From assembly GCA_030536355.1 (NCBI GenBank), contig JAUNQD010000002.1:64920-128919 (forward strand): DNA of 64,000 bases, in the 5' to 3' direction. The first letter of the stretch is position 1, and each line of letters opens with the position of its first letter. The notes beneath the pieces were generated by a model. That model ran no database searches. It worked only from the letters and a program-made list of their open reading frames with translations, and was not told where the DNA came from. This DNA is from Bacillota bacterium (lineage in GTDB: Bacteria; Bacillota; Clostridia; Peptostreptococcales; Anaerovoracaceae). Shown here piece after piece: positions 28,446 through 35,783 of this stretch. The position numbers and the translations under genes are program-made.

Positions 28446-30110
28446 TTAAATTTCCTGTGGCTTGAGAGCTGAGAACTTTTCTTTCAGAACGTTCCATCTG
28501 TCCTCGCTGATTCTGTATCCAGTTCCGGGACCCATGTAGTCGTTTCTGTCGTTAACAGCACTGATTACATTGTAGTTTTCGTCGAAGATCGCTGAAGTGT
28601 GGAGGTAGTCCCCGATCACTCTCTGCTTCATCTGGTTCAGCAGATTTTCTGCGATATCTTCGAAACCTGCATCATGAAGGATCTTGATGATGTCGATAAC
28701 TGTAGTACCCTTTTCCATCATTTCTGTAGCAGCCTTCATGTCTTCTACCTTGTTTCTTGCAGGCATATCCTTGTAGCAATAAGCATATGTAGCAGCTTCA
28801 ACTTCTTCATCAGTGATTTCAGGAAGTCCCAGACCTTCGAATACGGCCTGCATAGCTCTTGCTGCCTTGTTTCTTACTTCGATAGCAGTTTCTTCCTTGA
28901 TAGGATTCAGTCCGCCGTCTACCTGCATGTCTCTCTGCAGTGTATAGTAATCGTCGTAGTCGTCACAGTCTTCATTTGATCCTGCGAATACGTTGTCCAG
29001 GTTAGGGATTCCGCCGTAACCTGATGAGATGTAGTCAGTACCAGGCATCATTGTCATTACCAGCTTAGCGCCTCTTCTGAAGTCTGAGTGAGTGAACGCT
29101 GTATCGTTACCTGCTGCTACTTCGATGTTCAGCATTGAAGCGATCAGGTTTTCTGCAGTGATCGCTCTGAATCCGTTTGGCAGTGCAGCCATCAGCGGAA
29201 TAGCATTGATTGATCCGTTCTGGATACCCTGAACGCCGCATGCCTTAGTCAGCATGAGACATCTGATTTCCAGATACAGTGCAGATTTTCCTTCAGCATC
29301 TCCCATCAGTACTTCTGAACCTGTACCTGATGTATATCTGATCTTGATACCTCTTGAAGCATATGCTGATGCCAGGAATGCTTTTGAGTAAGCAGTATCG
29401 CCACCGTCGATCAGAACCTGTTCAGTTCCGTATACTGACAGTGTTTCTGCGTATGAAGTGAATCCTCTCATACCCAGTTCCAGCTCAGTAGCTTCTTCCA
29501 TTGAGCACTGATTGAGGACTCCGGCTCTTCCTGCCTGTCCGCCGATCATCAGCGCGATAGCGTTAAATGGAGCATATCTTGCCAGTGCGCAAGTAGTTTC
29601 TACTTCTGCGAAACCTCTAGCACCTTCTTCAGCAGCGTCTGCTGCGATCAGTACAGGGTTGTCATCCAGGTTTGTTGCGTGAGCCTGGTTAGCAGGAGTT
29701 TTTCTAGCTCTCATCTTCATCTGTGCCATCATCATTTCAACTACGTTGAGATGACTTACGATTTCTGCTAGCTTAGCAGCTGTACATGACATACAGATTT
29801 CTGTGATTTCTTCTCTAGGAACATTGATATCAACCAGCATTCTGGCGATTTCCAGAGAATCCATTGCCATAGCCTTTTCTGCATTTTCAACTTTGATACC
29901 GTAGTCAGCGATGAACTTATCCAGTGAGTCGAAATCTTCTCTTTTGATTCCGTCCATTTCTACGATAACTCCGTTTTCAACCTTGATGCTTGGCTTAGGG
30001 TCGAATCTGGATTCCATAGTGATTAAGCCAACTTCTTCCCATTCGTATGAGAATCCGTCTTTGTTGATAGGCATCTGTTCCAGCTTTTCAAATCTCTTGG
30101 ACCTTTTCAT
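28446..30110 (-). CDS. B12-dependent diol/glycerol dehydratase large (alpha) subunit, PduC-like
   Basis: 554 residues from the ATG at 30110 with GGAGG upstream; the open frame before it is not coding. The TIM barrel keeps the catalytic set known for the Klebsiella enzyme (Klebsiella numbering): Gln141 and His143 in NQAHATN, Glu170 in VETTCALARY, Glu205, Glu221 in YAETLSVYG, Gln296 in VQGIQNGS, Asp335 in GNDTAFTHSD and Ser362 in SSGYGG. It makes an aldehyde from a vicinal diol through the adenosyl radical. Pocket positions 300, 301, 336 and 373 carry Ile, Asn, Thr and Val where I recall Val, Ser, Gln and Met, so the substrate may not be 1,2-propanediol or glycerol. First gene of the operon, with its own strong promoter. 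Confidence 0.95.
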   Translation of the reverse strand: MKRSKRFEKLEQMPINKDGFSYEWEEVGLITMESRFDPKPSIKVENGVIVEMDGIKREDFDSLDKFIADYGIKVENAEKAMAMDSLEIARMLVDINVPREEITEICMSCTAAKLAEIVSHLNVVEMMMAQMKMRARKTPANQAHATNLDDNPVLIAADAAEEGARGFAEVETTCALARYAPFNAIALMIGGQAGRAGVLNQCSMEEATELELGMRGFTSYAETLSVYGTEQVLIDGGDTAYSKAFLASAYASRGIKIRYTSGTGSEVLMGDAEGKSALYLEIRCLMLTKACGVQGIQNGSINAIPLMAALPNGFRAITAENLIASMLNIEVAAGNDTAFTHSDFRRGAKLVMTMMPGTDYISSGYGGIPNLDNVFAGSNEDCDDYDDYYTLQRDMQVDGGLNPIKEETAIEVRNKAARAMQAVFEGLGLPEITDEEVEAATYAYCYKDMPARNKVEDMKAATEMMEKGTTVIDIIKILHDAGFEDIAENLLNQMKQRVIGDYLHTSAIFDENYNVISAVNDRNDYMGPGTGYRISEDRWNVLKEKFSALKPQEI

Positions 30111-30134
30111 TGTTTCCTCCTTCAACACATAATA

Positions 30135-30243
30135 AGACCACAAACAACATAGAACTAATAAGCGCACGCGAATCACGATGCAGAATAATAATTATTGGGG
30201 TCTAACGCTGATATCGCTTTTAGCCCTTTCTTGTTTGTGGTCT
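30135..30243 (-). promoter_or_regulatory. Structured mRNA leader of the diol dehydratase operon (candidate cis-regulatory RNA)
   Basis: TTGTTTGTGGTCT at 30231-30243 and AGACCACAAACAA at 30135-30147 (plus-strand reading) are perfect 13-base reverse complements that close a 109-nt element in the minus-strand RNA. Inside, GGGCTAA/TTAGACCC can form a second helix and an AT-rich hairpin and a GCGCGC-like arm follow. The element ends about 15 bases before the GGAGG of the large subunit gene. No B12 box or other riboswitch signature that I know is present. The interval 30111-30444 has no gene; it also holds the promoter and the purD terminator. Confidence 0.6.
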
Positions 30244-30277
30244 AAATGCCGTCTGTTAAGTTTTTGACAGCATTCTC

Positions 30278-30306
30278 ATTATATCCATGAAATCCTTTAT
30301 TTTCAA
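30278..30306 (-). promoter_or_regulatory. Promoter of the diol dehydratase operon
   Basis: On the minus strand TTGAAA (30306-30301), 17-bp spacer, TATAAT (30283-30278). This is a near-consensus sigma-A promoter; transcription would start near 30271, giving a leader of about 160 bases that contains the 109-nt structured element. Confidence 0.78.
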
Positions 30307-30366
30307 CCCCTTTTGAATAGATTTTGAAGAAATTTGTCGAAGTTTTTCCAACTATTTCAACTAATA

Positions 30367-30396
30367 AAAAATTCGCACCAAATTGTGCGAATTTTT
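30367..30396 (-). terminator. Terminator of the purine operon (after purD)
   Basis: AAAAATTCGCAC (30367-30378) and GTGCGAATTTTT (30385-30396) form a perfect 12-bp stem with a 6-base loop, ending in a T-run on the minus strand. It lies 49 bases after the purD stop. Confidence 0.88.
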
Positions 30397-30444
30397 ATAA
30401 ATTTCAAGAACAATTATATTCTGTTTTCGGCTCGATCTCTGCAA

Positions 30445-31758
30445 TTAATGTCTGTTTATCAAGCCTATATCGTTGCGATACTGCATTCCTTCGAATGAGA
30501 TGCGCTTCACGTTGTCGAACGCCTTAGCTCTGGCTTCGTCGTGTGTAGCACCTGTAGCTGTAACGCCCAGCACTCTTCCGCCGGAAGTCACGATAGCCGC
30601 CTTCATATCGCAGTCATCCTGACATGATGCACACTTGCTCCCTTCAGGCATTGTTGCCAGCTTAGTTCCTGCGTGGAATACCACTACGTCTTCATCTACA
30701 TCGTCAAGACCTGAGATCAGCTTGCCCTTTTCATAAGAACCGGGATATCCGCCGGATGCCAGTACTACGCAAACTGCTCTTTCGTCCTTCCACTTGATTT
30801 CAACGTCTGCCAGCTTGTTGTCAGCTACTGCAAGGAAAATGTCCAGAAGGTCGCTGTCCAGTCTCATGAGAACTGACTGAGTTTCAGGATCGCCGAATCT
30901 GTTGTTGAATTCGATTACTTTAGGACCTGCTTCTGACAGCATCAGACCGATGAAGAGAACGCCCTTGAAATCCAGACCGTCTTTCTGGAATCCTGCCAGT
31001 GTAGGTTCCAGGATCTGTTCTCTGATCTGCTGTTCAACTTCTTCGTTGAAGAGAAGGCTTGGTGAATATGTTCCCATACCGCCTGTGTTAGGTCCCTTAT
31101 CTCCGTCGAAGATCCTCTTATAGTCCTGAGCTGATTCCATAGGAACGATGGTGTTTTCATCTACGAAGCAAAGCATGGAAGCTTCAACTCCTGTCAGGAA
31201 TTCTTCTACTACGATCTTGTCTGCAGCTGAACCGAACACTTTGTCGCCCATCATTTCTTCGATGGCTGCGATAGCATCAGCTTCGTTTTCAGGGATCACT
31301 ACGCCCTTGCCTGCTGCCAGACCGTCTGCCTTCAGGACCATAGGATATCCGTAGATACCTACGTCTGCCAGCAGTGATTCCTTGTCTGTATATTCTTTGT
31401 ATCCTGCTGTAGGGATGTTATGTCTTGCCAGGAAGCTCTTAGTGAATGATTTGCTTGCTTCCAGCTGAGCGCATTTCTTGTTAGGACCGAATGTCTTGAT
31501 GCCTGCTTCTTCCAGAGCATCTACGATACCCATTGCTAGCGGTACTTCAGGTCCGATGACTGCCAGATCGATATCGTTTTCTTTAGCCCATGCGCAGATA
31601 CCTTCGATGTCTTCTGCCTTGATATCTACACATACAGCGTCTTTCGCGATGCCGGCATTTCCCGGAGCGCAGTATAATTCATCTAATTTAGGGCTCTGCT
31701 TAAGCTTCCAGCAGATAGCATGCTCTCTGCCGCCGCTGCCTACTACTAATACTTTCAT
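30445..31758 (-). CDS. purD: Phosphoribosylamine--glycine ligase (GAR synthetase)
   Basis: 437 residues. The N-terminal VLVVGSGGREHAICWKL motif, the ATP-grasp core KADGLAAGKGVVI (about 143) and EFNNRFGDPETQ (about 283) define PurD. It joins phosphoribosylamine and glycine with ATP. It is the last gene of the purL-E-M-N-F-O-H-D operon, 49 bases after the purH-type gene, with AGGAG before the ATG at 31758 and a terminator behind it. Confidence 0.97.
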   Translation of the reverse strand: MKVLVVGSGGREHAICWKLKQSPKLDELYCAPGNAGIAKDAVCVDIKAEDIEGICAWAKENDIDLAVIGPEVPLAMGIVDALEEAGIKTFGPNKKCAQLEASKSFTKSFLARHNIPTAGYKEYTDKESLLADVGIYGYPMVLKADGLAAGKGVVIPENEADAIAAIEEMMGDKVFGSAADKIVVEEFLTGVEASMLCFVDENTIVPMESAQDYKRIFDGDKGPNTGGMGTYSPSLLFNEEVEQQIREQILEPTLAGFQKDGLDFKGVLFIGLMLSEAGPKVIEFNNRFGDPETQSVLMRLDSDLLDIFLAVADNKLADVEIKWKDERAVCVVLASGGYPGSYEKGKLISGLDDVDEDVVVFHAGTKLATMPEGSKCASCQDDCDMKAAIVTSGGRVLGVTATGATHDEARAKAFDNVKRISFEGMQYRNDIGLINRH

Positions 31759-31807
31759 TTTTCTCTCCTATTTACTGCGATCGCCTATCGGCGATACGCC
31801 TCCAAGA

Positions 31808-32983
31808 CTAATGATGGAACAATCTCATGCCTGAGAAGAACATCACCATGCCATAATCGTTACATGATTTGATAACCAGATCGTCTCTTACTGAGCCGCC
31901 AGGCTGAGCGATATACTTAACGCCGCTTCTCTTAGCTCTGTCGATGTTGTCACTGAATGGGAAGAACGCGTCTGATCCCAGAGCAACCCCGTCCATCTGA
32001 GAAAGCCAAGCTTTCTTTTCTTCTCTTGTGAGAGGTTCAGGCTGCTCAGTGAAGAACTTCTGCCACTGTCCGTCTGCGATAACGTCTTCGTAGTCGTCGC
32101 TCATGTATACGTCGATGGCGTTGTCTCTGTTAGGTCTGCCCACATCTTCTCTGAACGGCAGTTCCAGCACCTTAGGGCACTGTCTCAGCAGCCAGTTATC
32201 AGCCTTCTGTCCTGCCAGTCTTGTGCAGTGGATACGTGACTGCTGTCCCGCACCGATACCGATAGCCTGTCCGCCCTTAGCGTAGCAAACTGAGTTGGAC
32301 TGAGTATATTTCAGAGTGATCAGAGCGATCAGCAAGTCTCTCTTAGCATCTTCAGGAATCTCCTTGTTTTCTGTAACGATGTTGCCCAGGAATGCTTCGT
32401 CGATAGGCATATCGTTTCTTCCCTGTTCAAATGTGATGCCGAACACCTGCTTTCTTTCCTGCTTTTCAGGAACGTAATCAGGGTCGATCTTGATAACATT
32501 GTAGTTGCCCTTTTTCTTAGTCTTGAGGATCTCAAGTGCTTCAGGCTCATATCCCGGTGCGATAACGCCGTCAGATACTTCAGGCTTGATTAGCAGGGCT
32601 GTAGCTACGTCACATACGTCTGACAGTGATATGAAGTCTCCGAATGATGACATTCTGTCAGCGCCTCTTGCTCTGGCATAAGCACATGCCAGCGGTGAAA
32701 GTTCAACTTCTTCGTCTACCCAGTAGATCCTCTTTTCGATTTCTGTGAGCGGAAGACCAACTGCTGCTCCTGCCGGTGAAACATGCTTGAATGATGTTGC
32801 CGCAGGAAGTCCTGTAGCTTCCTTCAGCTCCTTAACAAGCTGCCATCCGTTGAAAGCATCCATGAAGTTGATATATCCCGGTTTGCCGTTGAGCACTTCG
32901 ATAGGAAGCTCGCCGTCTTCTACGAAGATCCTTGAAGGCTTCTGGTTAGGGTTACAACCATATTTCAGTTCTAATTCTTTCAT
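31808..32983 (-). CDS. purH: AICAR transformylase (stand-alone PurH C-terminal domain)
   Basis: 391 residues from the ATG at 32983 with AAGGAG upstream. The whole chain is the AICAR formyltransferase domain: SFKHVSPAGAAVG (Lys-His catalytic pair, about residues 66-68), CAYARARGADRMSSFGDF, KYTQSNSVCYAKGGQAIGIGAGQQSRIHC and DAFFPFSDNIDRA. The N-terminal IMP cyclohydrolase domain found in ordinary PurH is absent; that step is carried by the PurO-type gene just upstream. It uses 10-formyl-THF to make FAICAR. Confidence 0.93.
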   Translation of the reverse strand: MKELELKYGCNPNQKPSRIFVEDGELPIEVLNGKPGYINFMDAFNGWQLVKELKEATGLPAATSFKHVSPAGAAVGLPLTEIEKRIYWVDEEVELSPLACAYARARGADRMSSFGDFISLSDVCDVATALLIKPEVSDGVIAPGYEPEALEILKTKKKGNYNVIKIDPDYVPEKQERKQVFGITFEQGRNDMPIDEAFLGNIVTENKEIPEDAKRDLLIALITLKYTQSNSVCYAKGGQAIGIGAGQQSRIHCTRLAGQKADNWLLRQCPKVLELPFREDVGRPNRDNAIDVYMSDDYEDVIADGQWQKFFTEQPEPLTREEKKAWLSQMDGVALGSDAFFPFSDNIDRAKRSGVKYIAQPGGSVRDDLVIKSCNDYGMVMFFSGMRLFHH

Positions 32984-33026
32984 TATATTCTCCTTATGCA
33001 AAGCGCTCTTCGCGCCGCGTTCAGCT

Positions 33027-33743
33027 TTATTTGTTCTTATTCACTATCCTTGATTCGTACTTGCCTGTTTCGATATCGATGTATCTTACGAAGAGTGAAA
33101 CCTTATTGTCTTCATTGAGTGCCTCCCATACCTTAGCTGTGAAAGCATCGATATCGTCATTTCCTACGCCGATCCATCTAGGCTCGCCTTCGAATGAAGG
33201 AAGCGGATTTTCATTCTTGTTATATGTATGGATGAATCTGCCTTCTCCAGGGATAGGATTTTCATAAGCGAATGTATAACGGTTGTTCTGATCAGGATTA
33301 CCGTTGTTGCTCTTCAGGATAGACATGGCATAATTGAATTCTCCGCCTTCGATATGGAGGATACCGGAGATTCTAGGAGTATAGTTAGGGCCGTCAGGCT
33401 CATACTGTCTTACTCTCAGAGACTGCTCGAATGTCTGCTGCTTATCCATGCCGTCATAGATAGTATCTGTCTGATCGCCGTTAGTTACGATAGCCTTGTT
33501 TCCCAGAACTCTTACAGGGGCATAGATGATAAGGCTAGGGTCTTCCAGCTTAGCAGGATCGAACGCCTGAGTTCTGATGCCTTCGCCGTCTTCTACGAAC
33601 ACTCTGTTACGGGAGTTTTCGCTTCTTCCCATGATGAAGTAAGCTGTAACTGCTTTCTTACCGTCTTCGCTGCGGCCGATCATGATGCCACGGCCCGGGT
33701 AAGTGTTTTCTTTCAGGATGTCTGTAAATACTAATTTCTCCAT
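33027..33743 (-). CDS. purO: IMP cyclohydrolase, PurO-type
   Basis: 238 residues resembling the archaeal-type IMP cyclohydrolase family: YPGRGIMIGRSEDGKKAVTAYFIMGRSENSRNRVF at the start (two family motifs), then YAPVRVLGNKAIVTNGDQTDTIYDG and YEPDGPNYTPRISGIL. It closes FAICAR to IMP, the last step of purine synthesis. It sits directly before the stand-alone AICAR transformylase, which explains why that protein lacks a cyclohydrolase domain. GGAAAGGAG precedes the ATG; the purF stop is 3 bases upstream. Confidence 0.85.
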   Translation of the reverse strand: MEKLVFTDILKENTYPGRGIMIGRSEDGKKAVTAYFIMGRSENSRNRVFVEDGEGIRTQAFDPAKLEDPSLIIYAPVRVLGNKAIVTNGDQTDTIYDGMDKQQTFEQSLRVRQYEPDGPNYTPRISGILHIEGGEFNYAMSILKSNNGNPDQNNRYTFAYENPIPGEGRFIHTYNKNENPLPSFEGEPRWIGVGNDDIDAFTAKVWEALNEDNKVSLFVRYIDIETGKYESRIVNKNK

Positions 33744-33746
33744 TGT

Positions 33747-35165
33747 TTACTCCTTTCCGTCCCAGCAATACGTACAAAGCTTGCAAGGATCTATGCCGAT
33801 GGCTTTCTTTGTATTTTCAAGAGTCTGGAACTTGAGGCTGTCGAATTTCATCTGCTTACGGATGGATTCTACCATAGCTGCATGCTTTTCTGTAGAAGCA
33901 TCAACATACTCGTCCAGGATCTCTCGAGTTATCTCTTCATTAGGTTTTCCTTCCAGCTCACAGATAGTTCTTCTTGTGATCAGATCAAGGTCACTTATGG
34001 ATCTTGAGAAGTTGTGGAACTTACATCCGAACAGGAGTGGAGGGCACGCAGATCTTACGTGGATCTCTTCTGCTCCGTTGTTGTGGAGGTAATCAACAGT
34101 TTCCATAAGCTGTGTTCCTCTTACGATGGAGTCATCGATGAGGACGAATTTCTTCTTATTGATAAGCTTGAAAATAGGGATGAGCTTCATCTTAGCAACA
34201 TGTTCTCTTGCCTTCTGGTTTGACGGCATGAAGCTTCTCTGCCATGTAGGCGTATATTTGATGAGAGGTCTGGCATATCTGATGTGTGACTTGTTGCCAT
34301 AACCTTGCGCATGAGGTACGCCGCTGTCAGGAACTCCTGCGATATAGTCTACGTCCATCTCGCCGTCCATTTCAGCCAGCAGTTCGCCGTTACGATTTCT
34401 TACCAGCTCAACGTTCTTACCTTCATATACTGAAGTCGGATATCCGAAGTATGTCCACAGGAATGAACAGATCCTCATACCTTCCTGAGCTTCTCCCACT
34501 GTTTCTTCTTTTTCAGCCGTGATAAACGCGATCTCTGCAGGACCCAGTTCTCTCTTGTATTCATACCCCAGATTGATAAATGCAAAAGATTCAGATGCTG
34601 CACAGAATCCTTCTTCGCTTTCGCCGATGATCAGCGGAGTTCTGCCGTACTTGTCTCTTGCTGCATAAAGACCTTCTTCTGTAAGGATCAGCATAGTGAC
34701 TGAACCGTCTACTTTTTCCTGAACTTTGCGGATACCGTCGATAATATCTCTTCCTGTAGATACGATGGCTGCCACCAGCTCAGTGTTATTGATCTTACCG
34801 TGAGACATGGCCATGAACTGGCTCGGTCTGTCCTTCAGCAGTTCAGCGATGATTTCTTCTTTATTGTTGATCCTGCCTACAGTAGTGATGGCGAAATCTC
34901 CATGTCTGCTGTAAACAGTCAGTGGCTGCGGATCGCCATCACTGATGGCTCCGATACCCATATTACCTTCCATCTCTTCGATATCTTCTTCGAATTTACT
35001 TCTGAAAGGTGCGTTTTCTATATTATGTATGGAACGATTGAAGCCGTCCTTTTCCAGTACGCAAAGTCCGCCTCTCTTAGTTCCCAGGTGTGAATGGTAG
35101 TCAGTTCCGAAGAACAGGTCCATGACACAGTCGTTTTTCTTGGCGAAGCCTATTACACCACCCAT
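33747..35165 (-). CDS. purF: Amidophosphoribosyltransferase-like protein lacking the N-terminal nucleophile Cys
   Basis: 472 residues. The N-terminal class II amidotransferase fold and the C-terminal phosphoribosyltransferase domain with the PRPP loop VLIDDSIVRGTQ (about residue 351) are clear; Cys residues near the end (DPCKLCTYCWDGKE) resemble iron-sulfur ligands of Bacillus PurF. PurF normally begins Met-Cys, with Cys1 as glutaminase nucleophile, but here the start is MGGVIGFAKK. The chain therefore probably cannot hydrolyse glutamine in the usual way and may use free ammonia or a partner. GAGG and a normal gap precede the ATG at 35165, and no alternative start restores a Cys. In the pur operon between purN and purO. 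Confidence 0.85.
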   Translation of the reverse strand: MGGVIGFAKKNDCVMDLFFGTDYHSHLGTKRGGLCVLEKDGFNRSIHNIENAPFRSKFEEDIEEMEGNMGIGAISDGDPQPLTVYSRHGDFAITTVGRINNKEEIIAELLKDRPSQFMAMSHGKINNTELVAAIVSTGRDIIDGIRKVQEKVDGSVTMLILTEEGLYAARDKYGRTPLIIGESEEGFCAASESFAFINLGYEYKRELGPAEIAFITAEKEETVGEAQEGMRICSFLWTYFGYPTSVYEGKNVELVRNRNGELLAEMDGEMDVDYIAGVPDSGVPHAQGYGNKSHIRYARPLIKYTPTWQRSFMPSNQKAREHVAKMKLIPIFKLINKKKFVLIDDSIVRGTQLMETVDYLHNNGAEEIHVRSACPPLLFGCKFHNFSRSISDLDLITRRTICELEGKPNEEITREILDEYVDASTEKHAAMVESIRKQMKFDSLKFQTLENTKKAIGIDPCKLCTYCWDGKE

Positions 35166-35182
35166 TGATAAAACCTCTTTTC

Positions 35183-35755
35183 TTATTTCAAATTATCTAT
35201 CGCGATCTTCAGCCCTTCTGCCAGGATCACATGCTCTACTTTCAGTACGCGAGCTGCCAGATCTTCAGGTGTGTCGCCCGGCTCTACAGGCACCTTTCTC
35301 TGAAGGATGATCTCGCCTGTATCCACGCCTTCGTCAACGTAGTGGACTGTAGCTCCGCTCTCTGTTTCACCGCCTGCGATAACTGCATTATGGACTCTGA
35401 TACCATAAAACCCCTTGCCGCAGTATTTCGGGATAAGTGAAGGATGGATGTTGATGATCCTGTTTCTGTACTCCTTAATGATCTCTTCAGAAAGGACCTT
35501 CATATATCCTGCCAGCACGATCAGCTCAGTGCCGCAAGCCTTCAGCTCATTAAGAACATCAGCCTGCTCCTTTGCGACTGCCGTAGGGATGCCTGCCTTA
35601 GCAGCCCTTTCCAGTGCGAATGCACCCTCTTTGCTGGAAATTACTTTTACCAGCTCTACCTGAGGAAGTTCTCCGTTCTGCACTTTATCTATTATGGCCT
35701 GCAGGTTGGTGCCGCCTCCGGACACCAGCACTGCCACCTTAGTCTTCTTTTCCAT
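35183..35755 (-). CDS. purN: Phosphoribosylglycinamide formyltransferase
   Basis: 190 residues, standard length. VAVLVSGGGTNLQAIID (residues 7-23) is the nucleotide-binding start, and the catalytic Asn-His-Asp set lies in RIINIHPSLIPKYCGKGFYG (about 102-121) and VDEGVDTGEII. It formylates GAR using 10-formyl-THF. AAGGAG precedes the ATG at 35755. It sits between purM and purF. Confidence 0.96.
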   Translation of the reverse strand: MEKKTKVAVLVSGGGTNLQAIIDKVQNGELPQVELVKVISSKEGAFALERAAKAGIPTAVAKEQADVLNELKACGTELIVLAGYMKVLSEEIIKEYRNRIINIHPSLIPKYCGKGFYGIRVHNAVIAGGETESGATVHYVDEGVDTGEIILQRKVPVEPGDTPEDLAARVLKVEHVILAEGLKIAIDNLK

Positions 35756-35783
35756 GGTTTCTCCTTATGCAAAAGGCAGTTTC

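Noticed and set aside
30111..30176. Extension of the dehydratase large subunit upstream of 30110
   Set aside because: The extra residues cover the ribosome binding site and the leader; the ATG at 30110 with GGAGG is the normal family start.
30111..30444. Cobalamin riboswitch in the dehydratase leader
   Set aside because: No B12 box or other core motif of cobalamin riboswitches was found, only a 13-bp stem with unfamiliar inner structure.
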